From: Lumbricus rubellus
Lineage: Eukaryota; Annelida; Clitellata; Crassiclitellata; Lumbricidae
Length of the DNA: 64,000 bases
Assembly: GCA_945859605.1 (NCBI GenBank)
Contig: OX243814.1
Span: 41,210,103 to 41,274,102 of the forward strand
Direction of reading: 5' to 3'
The position numbers and the translations under genes are program-made. The notes beneath the pieces were generated by a model. It was not told where the DNA came from, made no database searches, and saw only the letters and a list, made by a program, of their open reading frames with translations. Below are positions 55,311 through 64,000 of the stretch, piece after piece. Position 1 is the first letter of the stretch; every line of letters starts with the position of its first letter.

Positions 55311-58300
55311 CTGTTTCAGGAATGAAATAATATGGAGACAAGATGTATTGAGCCAAAATGTCAGTGATTTGTTCCAATTTTAACATAATCAGTTCTGCTC
55401 TGTGTTCAAATTCACCATAGGTATGAATCCGTATGATGTAATGGTGTTTACATATGCAATAAGCCTTATTAATAAGACATATAAAACTTATTATCAATTG
55501 AATTATGTACGGTTTACTCATAAGCCTATTGACTCTGAACTAGTATTATACACTTTATATAAATGTAAAGACAGCTATTGTCTCAGCCTATTGATGGGCA
55601 GAGCCGCTATTATGTGGATTTCACTAGCGCCCAGTGTCTGATCTATTCCCCATGTCGAGGTGGGGAGTTTGGGGAGGACTTCCGGTTCCTTGGGGCGGAT
55701 AAAATACGGTTTTTGGGGCGGACGACATCCGCTGAGCCGAGACACAGACGACAACATTTCGCCCAAAAATTTCCGAAAAACATACCAATGTCAATCCTGG
55801 GGGGATACTTCCCCCATGCACACGTCTTGATTAAACATTGATTTTCGACTCCTTCCGACTTTCTCAAATAGAGGTTTATTTCCCAAGACCAGACGACTTT
55901 ACTGAACCGAATCAAGTGGATGAGAGATAATAAATAAAATAATAACTGGAGACTGGGATCAGCTCGGTAGGTTTCATGCCTGCTGGACAGAGACGTTGGT
56001 AACCTATAGGTTTAGACTGCTCAACGGTAGACCAGAATGTCTGTTTTAGATGTTTAACTGTTTCTTGATGCGTTCATCATCAAACCATAAGGCTTGAATT
56101 GCTATCATCATTTATTATTTCCCGCTTCATAATAATTGGCATTAATTGCGAAAGTTTTAATTCTGTAGGCCTACTATAAACACAATTAAATATAGGCATG
56201 ATGTCACTTGTCTTCTTCATTTTGTATTTACTTATCAATGCGTTATACGTTCTTATTATTACTTATTTGGTTTGCAATGATATTTGATACATATAAAATG
56301 TTACATTTGCATGGCACAGTACCTCTTGGAAGGCCGCAGTTTCTCCACGTATGGCTGTTATCGTAGCATCCATACTCATGAGTTGTGCTCGACTGATTTG
56401 ATGCGCAGTTGTAGTAACGAATTCCGTCGAGTGTGAATGGAAAGCTACACTTCTCAGGCAACATCAGCTGACTCTCTTGCAACAAAATCAAAACAATAGA
56501 CGATACGCATTTGAGAAGCAACAATCATGTCGTCCTTGGACCTTGGGGTCAAAACAAAATTATAGACTACTCCTGCTTTTGCTTAGACCTCTGCATCTAC
56601 CTGTGCGTCTATCTGAAACATAGTACCAGCTTCTTACTCCAAACAAAGAATGATATAAATACGTACTCGGAGGCGCTCCAGACTACAGCACGAAACTGCA
56701 TCGGAGCTTCACACGGAAGCGCACGAGCAAGTGCAAGTGAAGGGCTCGCTCAAAGCTCCCACACGGCGGCTTGAGGTGGATTCAAACCTGGAACTCTCCG
56801 GCTCCAAGCCATCGAACCCACAACTACACCACCAAGCCCCACTTTGCGCATCATTAGTATCATTAGGGCCTTAGTACGAAGAAATTTGCTAAAACCAAGG
56901 GCGGAGTAGTTAATATAGGTGTGAATTTTCCAGGGGATGCGGCTGCCTCTATTGTCCCTATGGGTTTAGACTCCTATAGTAGTGTCATCTGATGCCTTTG
57001 TAATATTGACTGGGCTTAAGATTGCCACAAGATCAGATTATTTTATTGGATTACATTTGCTCACGTTAAGAACAGATCGAATTGCATTAGATTAGACAAG
57101 ACAGAATACATAATTTGTATAGCGCCATTTACCACATCCTTTTCCGTAGTTGGCACTTCGAAGCTTCTTGTTCTAAAAGTGAAAAACACAATTCCACCAA
57201 TTTATTGCAAGAAAACATTTAAAGGCACCTCCCTTCTTCAAGACTTTCGTCAAGACTTATTATCACTGTGTTCATCAGAAACGTTCAGCGGTTATTTTAG
57301 TGGACAGCACAGTTTCTCAAGTAATTTGCTCTTAACCCTCGAGTGCCCAAGGGGGGGGGGGGGTCCGACCGGACCCCAGGCCTGTTTTTCCCGGATAACT
57401 TTTTAATGGCTATGGATCTGCACAAATGCTTTTAGGTATTCCTAGAGCAACCATTTGGGCATAGAATGGTATATTTTGCATAAGTATTGTCCACCCCTGC
57501 ACCCCACAATCACAGGATATACTAAGGGTACCCCATGATATGCGGCTGATATTCATACAAGAGCATGGTTACTGGTCAATAAATAAATGGTCAGCGCACG
57601 TTATATGAAAGAATGTTTCATACAATTTGTTGAACTTAGAATTACTGACATTATAGCACTATGTTTGGCCTATGTTTGCAGCCTTGAATTTAAAAGTATG
57701 CAAGTAGCCTAGGCCTATGAGTAGGCCTATCAAAGCAATAATTGCATACAACAGGCTTGCGTCAAAACGGATGGCATATAGGACAGTTCATACAAACGGT
57801 TGCAACCATTCTGTCAAGGTTACGCGAAGAAAATTTACACAAATTTACAATTGCGATTACGATTTAGTCTACCATAATGCTACTGGTCCTTCGATAGCTG
57901 GAAATGAGAGCAGCTGACTGGCATGCGGACGTGCCAGATGTATAGGCTTCTTTCGGTAAATAACGCAAGCAATCATAACATGTGTATCACGAGATTTTTG
58001 CACTATTAGTTAACACCAGGTGGTGTTATTGTGCTATAGGATACATTAATCGATTGAAAATTCATTTGGGATTACACTGAACTAAATTCTATAACGATAT
58101 TCCAATACCTTCTCAAGATATTAGCATGAAAACGCTAGGCTTCCTCCGGTAAATAACGCAAGCAAGCATAAAATGTGTATCACGAGATTTTACACTATTA
58201 TTTAACACCAGGTGGTGATATTGTGATATAATATACATCAATCGATTGCAAATTCATTTGAGATCACATAGAAATAAACTCTGTAACGATATTCCAATCC

Positions 58301-59863
58301 GTTCTCAAGATATTAACATAAAACGCTGGGGTCCGCGCGGACCCCCCCTTGGGCCTTCGTGTACCAAAAAATACCTTGGGCACTCGAGTGTTAAACTGTT
58401 CTGTACTGTTATGGTCATAATATTATGACGTGTGCGATAATGGAATAATAAAATTGAAAATAATATATTATATTATTTTCAATTTTATTATTCCATTATC
58501 GCACACAACGACAGAACTCCATTTTAAAATAAGTGCCATATATATTTGAACCCAAGTAGTCGGCTATGTAGCGGGCTTACCAACCAGCGAAATTAGGCAT
58601 ATACATCATGAGGAATAACAAAGTGGCTGACGATGAACAATGTATGCTCGGAGGCAGCAACATTACCATCTGCGAGTAACTGCCTGGCGTTGGGGATTGT
58701 GTGTGGCAAACATCACTGCCAAACATCGCAGCTTCTTTGTCGTTATGCAACCCAGACTTTGTTGGTTAACAATATCTATTAAGCTTATGTGATTAATTAT
58801 CAAATGTAGGCTACTGGGAGAGTGTCTGGGAGAGTGCACCAAACTCGGCGAGCTATTGGAGGCCTTTTGGAGCACTGTGAGCTTAATGATAAACGTTTGT
58901 TCTGAACGACCTTAGCAGTATTTATTTGTATGTGCACTTGTTATAGCGCCCCTTCAAGCTATCGCTACTCAGAGGCGCTCCCGAATGCAGAGCGGACACT
59001 GCATCGGAGTTTCACGCCGAAGCGCTGAGCAATTGTGAGTGAAGGACTTGCCCAAGGTCCTTACGCAGCGAGGTGGATTCGAACCTCGAACCTTCCGGCT
59101 CCAAGGCACCAACGCCACCACTACACCACCGCGCCCACTCTGACCCTTACATGCGTTAAATGTTCAGACTCTTCTGTGCACGCATAAATCTAGGAATCTC
59201 ATACATTATAGCCCCAAATCGTTAGGGCCTCCAAATTAGCGTTCAGCATTTCCATGGCTAGTTCATGGTCCAGTGATCATACCTTGTCCTCGGTGAATCC
59301 AACTCTCTGTGACAATCTGCCACAAGACATAATACGCTCACCAGCTTCTGTACCAGTTCAAGGAATCTGTCTCCTTATTTTCAGACAAATTTGTTCAGTA
59401 ATTTCTTGCAATCCGGCCCATAGATCTCACGTGAGTTATAAAATTGCGCTATAAAAGTGTTCTGAATAATACCTATTTGCACAAATATAATGATATAATA
59501 TTAATTATTATTATTATATAGCCTACTACATGTTAGCAAATTTACCTGGTAGTTAGTGCAATCGGGTGTTGTCTGAAGAACATGCGATGCTCGGCAGTAG
59601 TACAACTCACAGGTCTTCGTATCGACTCTGAAGTTGAATTCCATGCAGAGTGGATTCTGCGCGCACTCAATGACGCATTGGGACAGTCTTTTGACGTTGA
59701 TGATGTCATCAGCAACCTCAGCACTACACAGCAGTTCTCCCGCTGCTTGGGACGCGGTGGCTGCAAAATATTCTTGCTTCACGATGCCTTGAGTGATCGT
59801 AATATTAAGGTAGATGATAGTTAGAACATAAGACAGAAAACACGATATCTTGTCGCTTAACAT
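54715..59863 (-). CDS. Secreted PAN/apple - FN2-like - fibrinogen-related protein C
   Basis: Exons 59863-59546, 56473-56323 and 55310-54715 (318+151+596 nt), phases 0 and 1, GT..AG, product 354 residues. Signal peptide MLSDKISCFLSYVLTIIYLN..., PAN/apple-like domain with the seven Cys of A, FN2-like KCSFPFTLDGIRYYNC, FReD with DYWLGLENVYQMT, DEDHD at the calcium site and GFWFNNC. The PAN segment 34-72 is the most changed of the three. All frames and splice sites are intact despite insertions in intron 1 (3.1 kb). An upstream-open frame running into exon 3 from intron 2 is not coding: the CAG|AT acceptor is conserved. Function as for gene A, inferred. Confidence 0.85.
56323..56473 (-). CDS. Gene C exon 2: FN2-like module
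   Basis: 151 nt; the four Cys and Trp of A and B are conserved. NQSST creates an N-x-S site absent from the paralogues, a possible glycosylation site. Confidence 0.82.
56666..56845 (-). mobile_element. SINE in intron 1 of gene C (uninterrupted copy)
   Basis: Orthologous to the copies in A and B introns; B box reads as GGATTCAAACCTGG (mutated). Provides the empty-site reference for the insertions at 36918 and 47818. Confidence 0.7.
57332..58394. mobile_element. 1.06-kb piggyBac-like element in intron 1 of gene C
   Basis: TTAA at both ends (57332-57335, 58391-58394). Terminal repeats are CCCTCGAGTGCCCAAGG and (inverted) CACTCGAGTGCCCAAGG, then G-runs and GGTCCG motifs. The interior holds a ~195-bp direct duplication (from about 57955 and 58150: GTAAATAACGCAAGCAATC, CACCAGGTGGTG). 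No transposase. Units A and B lack it. Confidence 0.8.
58430..58506. repeat. Perfect 77-bp palindrome
   Basis: 38-bp arms around one central base. The left arm starts GTGTGCGATAATGGAATAAT and pairs without mismatch. It follows the piggyBac-like element by 36 bp, within intron 1 of gene C. Confidence 0.9.
58927..59146 (-). mobile_element. Complete tRNA-derived SINE in intron 1 of gene C
   Basis: Tail GTATGTGCACTTGTTATAGC at the left, CTCAGAGGCGCTCCCGAATG, B box GGATTCGAACC, and CACTACACCACCGCGCCCA at the tRNA-like head. Absent from A and B. Confidence 0.8.
59546..59863 (-). CDS. Gene C exon 1: signal peptide + PAN/apple
   Basis: 106 codons, donor CAG|GTAAAT. About 25 differing residues to B and 31 to A by eye, mostly before residue 73. 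Confidence 0.85.
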
Positions 59864-61140
59864 CTTAGCTTCTTCGTGTCCAGTTAATTATTCTGCTTTG
59901 CCAAATGTGTCACTACAGTAGTGCGTGCCTCCTGAATTTCCAGTGACTGCTGGTTCTAGCTGAAGAGTGAAGTTCTTTGCAATAACGTAGGCCTATAATA
60001 CGGCAAGTCTGACACTAAGCTATTGAATGCCAAACCTTTTCAAACTGTGAGCAGTGTCGAGTAAACGGCAGTTCTGCGAATAACTGGCCAACAAACCTTG
60101 TGATTCGCTCCACCATGGCTTAGGTTCACCAGCTTTGTGGGATTATTGATTTCCGCAAGGATGCTGATAGTATGCTTGGACGATTTAATATTAATAGGGC
60201 TACATGTACTTGAATGAATAGGCATACGCCATAAGCCTATGTGAGTCCATGACAATGCCTAAGGATTGTACATTTAATAATTAACTTTATCGATCAGCTT
60301 TAACTATTTGCGTGGAAGTTCATATTCAAACAACCACGGTCCAGAACATAGCCTATATTTGTCAATGTTACATAGGTCTATGCCCTATTGATGTGAAAGC
60401 CCTTTGTCTGTAATCAAATGTTGTTAGGTGCGAACATGCCCACAATACATAGCTTGTTATGGACACGATGTTGTCTACTCAAATTGTCTCTGTGAGCAAT
60501 TTTCGCACCGATAGTATGCTGGGTGGATCTTTCCAGCAATGCATCTGACCCGTATCCAGGAAGTTATGGAATTGAGTATTATGGACTGTTGTCCAAGGTC
60601 TAAAGAGTTGTTTATTAGTTCCTCTTTTGTCGAATGGCTCGCTTGGCTACATCGGTAAGGTCGATAGGCCGCGCGTCTGCACGCTGCTTTGTGAAAGAGA
60701 CCGTGCGGACCGCGGTTCGATTCCCATTTCAGAGATTCAAATCTCGGGCCAGCACGGTCCGTCCACGAGGACCTAAATGACGTGGCGACACTAATAATCT
60801 TCGATATGGGCAGTGTCGCTAAACATGTAACAACTCCTCTTTTGTCAACATGCAGGGCCGAGTAACATTAGTTGACTCAGAGCTATTGTGGATATCGGCT
60901 AATTGCTGAATTTTTGCCGTTGACACGAGAGTGATGTTTGACATATGGGTGGTACTATGTTGGTCGTCCTAGCGATGTTAGGAACAGGTTGCCATTGCCA
61001 GCTGTAGGTTAATGCATTTTTTATGACCCAGTGAGGAGCTAATCATGCAAGACTTTCGTAAACTTTAAATACTACACCGAAACTTGAAAAACCTGAAAAC
61101 TTATGAACGAAGTTTCGCCTTTGAACTAGGCCTACAGCTT
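59864..61140 (-). promoter_or_regulatory. Upstream region of gene C
   Basis: Shared blocks with A and B (GACACGATGTTG near 60474; ACACCGAAACTTGAAAAACC near 61074). Carries the SINE at 60632-60834. Confidence 0.4.
60632..60834 (+). mobile_element. tRNA-like SINE (third family) with 12-bp duplication
   Basis: A-box-like GGCTACATCGG and B box GGTTCGATTCCC (near 60714), a body of ~110 bp, flanked by TCCTCTTTTGTC (60620-60631 and 60835-60846). Units A and B have the single, uninterrupted target (TCTCTTTTGTCAACATGTAG in A). Too long between boxes and not closing as a cloverleaf, so not a tRNA gene. Confidence 0.8.
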
Positions 61141-61183
61141 TTTTTTAACACAAGTGCAAAGAAACAGGCTACTAGGCCTACTT

Positions 61184-61300
61184 CTAAGGCTGCAGCTTCT
61201 CTTGTCCATGCATTTGTGCTGAGCCGCCTCGACTACTGCGCCTCCATCTTTGCTGGTCTGCCACGGGTTCGGACGGACTTAGAGGTTATTGGGGGGCCCA
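61184..61300 (+). pseudogene. LINE C-terminal fragment (CR1/L2-type)
   Basis: The + frame reads SKAAASLVHAFVLSRLDYC then ASIFAGLPRVR, the post-RT phrase of CR1/L2-like LINEs. It starts at the right edge of duplication unit C and decays after ~35 codons. Confidence 0.7.
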
Positions 61301-63600
61301 CCAAATCCGACCGTGTATCCCAATATATGCGAGAGGTCTTTCACTATGAAAGTCGCGTCTGGATTAAATTCATAAAGATTACTGACTATAAAACTAACTT
61401 TGTGGACGCTAATAAAAATATACATGTTCAATCAATAGTTTATTTCGTGTAACCAACAAATCATTTAAAGTTTATAAATTGCAAATCACATTGTCAATGG
61501 AGAAGGTCACACAGATAGGTCCTGAAGGGATCTCTGACCCTGCTAAATATGGACACCTACACACGGTATGTACTAGTAATACAAAAAGATGCAACGGCTG
61601 ACAATTGTTATTTAGTAAGACAGTTAATGATTACAGTTACATGTAGTTAAAAGAGCTTGACTAAAATAAGTATAAAGATCAAACTCTTTAGTAAATATCC
61701 GAGTTCATCAACCTTATGGAGTCAATTAATTATTGTGAAGGCGCTATATAAATATTATGCTCAGAAATTTGTGACATGGAAAAATATCAATGATATCGCG
61801 GAACAATTGTGTTTATTTGTTTTGTCGTAAATCAAGTATAATTTTAATAGGTTACTATGACAATTATTTATGGACTCAATGCAATCAAAATGTACTATTA
61901 TTAAATGACACTGTGGCAATTTATAGCCTATGATGCATCAGTGCAATTATCAATTTAAGAGGTTACTATGGCATTTTATTTATTAGGCCTATAGCCCTCG
62001 TGTCTACTTAAAATCTCGGCCGTTGCTTTCAGCAATAATTTTAATTTTTTAAAGCTTTTGTTTCCAGTTTTAATCGTGACCATTGTGTTTGCCCCTACAG
62101 CATAAACTATGCGATTGTTCATGACACTTGCGGTTCTTTGCAATGTCTTTTGTGCCATTGACTCTTTAAAATTATTGCGGCTATTGCTCTCAGCATTATT
62201 CCTCCACCCCTATTCGCTGCCTTTTGAGTCTTGACCCGAGAGTGATCGGTGCAAAGCCTACCGATGCAGTTCTTTATTTAGAACCGTAAACATCCGGAAC
62301 GCCTCTATTTTTGGTAATCGAACTTCCGTCAAGCGACTATCTCAATGGACCTCATGTCGGTTCTGCCCGACAAACATAAATTTCTCGCTGACGTCTATTA
62401 GGACGCCCTATAAACACACATCTATCTGTGCTCCGGTGTCTTGCCCAAAGCTATCGGTCGTCAATCGATAAGACAGGAAATAGGTGTGCAATATGTTCGC
62501 CAGCGATAATATTATGGCCTCTGCCTCTATCTATCTCTGTCCGTCGCCTGTTCACCCTGTAATTAAATCCGAATGAGACAGCTCGGCGGCATCGCGTTGC
62601 ATGCATTGCGAAAAATGACGGGGTTACGAATGGGGCAAGGTGTAATGACACCGAGCAGGGTAAGGTTCTGTGGTGTTCAAGCTTTGGCCGTTTTTGTGAA
62701 AGTTTCACAACAATCATAATTGCAACCTAGTAGCCTAAACCTACATTGGACAGCCGAACCTGCCTAGGGGCAGAGAACCAGAAGAAGAGAGCCTACAATG
62801 AAACTGAGTAGGTTTATTTTAGAAATTTCTATGGCTTAGTTAGTGTCTGAGTTATAAATAGATGAGAATATCAGCCTATTTATTAAGTGTTTGTAATTTT
62901 TATTTTGGTTAAAGTCGAGAGCTAAACAGTCTAGTGGTTAACTGGAAGGACTGCTAAGCCGAAGTTCAGCATCCATATCATGACTATGAGAAAGATATTT
63001 CAATATTACTACTCCACTCACTTCCCCCATCACCGTGACTCCCCCTAGAGTAAAACCAACCATTTACTGAATACAAGTACATCGACTATCACATATGCGA
63101 TTAGACAATCTGGTGACAAGTACATGTAGTCACTATAGGCTAATCATTGAAGTGGCTGGTGCTTTGTGCGAGCGGGGTTCAGCTTAGGGGAATGGTAGGC
63201 TATAATTAATCATTGTCTAGTTGAGTCGGTCTAAATGACATTATTCGTCACGAAAGCCCCATGCTTTCCTAAGAGCAAATTATGACCGCTGCATGTATAA
63301 GCTTACATAGTTCAATGGTTGATTTTTCTGTCGAATATGAATGATCTTCTTACTCTGTAGGTGGAGTTGACCTTTAAGGTTCCGAATAGTATCGATAATA
63401 TTAAAGAGATGATACGCTTCAGTATTTTGTTTATGGACAGACAGAAATACTGTGCTAGGCTACATTGCTGAATTCGTATTTGTGATCGAAATCTCAAACT
63501 TTACATGTAAGCTTATAAAGCGCCATTGAAGCCAAGCGCACCGCCTTAATTTACTCACGACTCTTCACGAGCATTACGTCGAGTAAGAGGGTTGTCTTGA
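61301..63600. other. Unassigned stretch
   Basis: No recognised gene. Short frames at 61976-62158 (60 codons, -) and 62451-62717 (88 codons, -) have no identifiable domain or splice context. Confidence 0.3.
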
Positions 63601-63850
63601 AATGTGTTGTAATGCATTGCATTGTATCAAGTCTAATCAAATCTGGTGGCTTTCTGGCGCTGTTGCCATCATGAACAACCGATTAGCGCAAATCGCAATA
63701 TCATATAAAATTGTGCGTTGTATTGCATTGTGCCGTATTGTATAGTACCGGTATAGTATTATTTTGTGTTGTTGTATTGCATTGTGTTGCACTGTATTGC
63801 ATTGTATGGTAGGTTATTGTGCTGTACTGCATTGCACTCCAGTGCATTCG
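63600..63850. repeat. Low-complexity GTATTGCATTGT repeat
   Basis: Degenerate 5-10-bp words (TTGTATTGCATTG, GTGTTGCACTG) repeated over ~250 bp. Confidence 0.7.
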
Positions 63851-64000
63851 CTCACTCGGTGCGACTTAGCCGCTATCTGTCCACATGAATTGTGGGGGGG
63901 ACGTGGAGAAGGGGGGTTGAGTGACCCAGCACACGTATGACCACGCGACAACTCACATTATGTCCTTGTCTTCTTCGTGTATGGGCGGCTGATAAATGAT

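Larger units (their letters stand above)
54395..61180 (-). repeat. Segmental duplication unit C
   Basis: Same landmarks as A and B. Unit-specific insertions: piggyBac-like 57332, palindrome 58430, SINE 58927, SINE 60632. The right edge meets a LINE remnant at about 61184. Confidence 0.75.

Noticed and set aside
55522..55900. A further coding exon of gene C in intron 2
   Set aside because: Short frames here lie in transposon-like sequence (GGGGCGGATAAAATACGG, CCCAAAAATTTCCG) with no counterpart in gene A, and splice phases already close between exons 2 and 3.
60632..60834. tRNA gene candidates (also at 44093, 51926, 58927)
   Set aside because: A and B boxes are present, but no closed acceptor stem, extra-long bodies, dispersed copies and target duplications show these are SINEs.
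61976..62158. 60-codon basic - strand frame
   Set aside because: No recognisable domain, no splice sites agreeing with a gene model, and no paralogue in the window.

Overview
This is a transposon-rich stretch of an animal nuclear genome. It has split genes with GT..AG introns, AATAAA polyadenylation signals, tRNA-derived SINEs, LINE remnants, an LTR retrotransposon, and many small DNA transposons with target-site duplications (TSDs). The content points to a marine deuterostome invertebrate, most likely an echinoderm. The pointers are a Gmr1-like Gypsy element (integrase placed before reverse transcriptase, a SCAN-like capsid), foldback elements whose inverted ends are ~14-16-bp tandem repeats (the layout of sea-urchin TU elements), and dozens of AGGCCTA palindromic words. 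The species call is inference.

Two gene families carry the coding content. The first has three members on the + strand (2-460, partial at the left edge; 24495-24977; 33204-33677). Each is a short, apparently single-exon protein with a charged coiled coil, a shared REH...ER...EK block, and a hydrophobic Gly/Ala/Val-rich C-terminus. I do not recognise this family.

The second has three tandem genes on the - strand (35516-39122, 43462-50104, 54715-59863). All have the same three-exon layout and intron phases (0 then 1): exon 1 is a signal peptide plus PAN/apple domain, exon 2 a four-cysteine fibronectin-type-II-like module, and exon 3 a fibrinogen-related domain (FReD). Each encodes a secreted protein of 353-354 residues. 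The three units are a segmental duplication that includes about 1.1-1.4 kb of upstream sequence and a 3'UTR minisatellite. The paralogues serve as empty-site controls for several transposon insertions. The array is probably secreted lectin-like recognition proteins (innate immunity, or possibly egg/sperm or matrix recognition).

Layout: 0-0.7 kb, coiled-coil gene 1. 1.8-6.2 kb, inverted foldback-type arrays around SINE pieces and a 2-kb inverted-repeat element. 6.9-12.4 kb, MITEs, hAT-type, TA-target and mariner-like elements. 13.3-19.5 kb, a full LTR retrotransposon with 497-bp LTRs and a 5-bp TSD, degenerate and missing the integrase core. 20-24 kb, repeats. 24.5-25 kb, coiled-coil gene 2. 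26.6-32.9 kb, hAT-type elements, a ~305-bp tandem array interrupted by a truncated LINE, and ATT microsatellites. 33.2 kb, coiled-coil gene 3. 35.2-61.2 kb, the PAN-FN2-FReD triplet with insertions. 61.3-64 kb, no recognised gene.

All homology statements come from reading motifs by eye; no database search was possible. Splice sites were chosen from GT/AG, phase, and agreement across the three paralogues.
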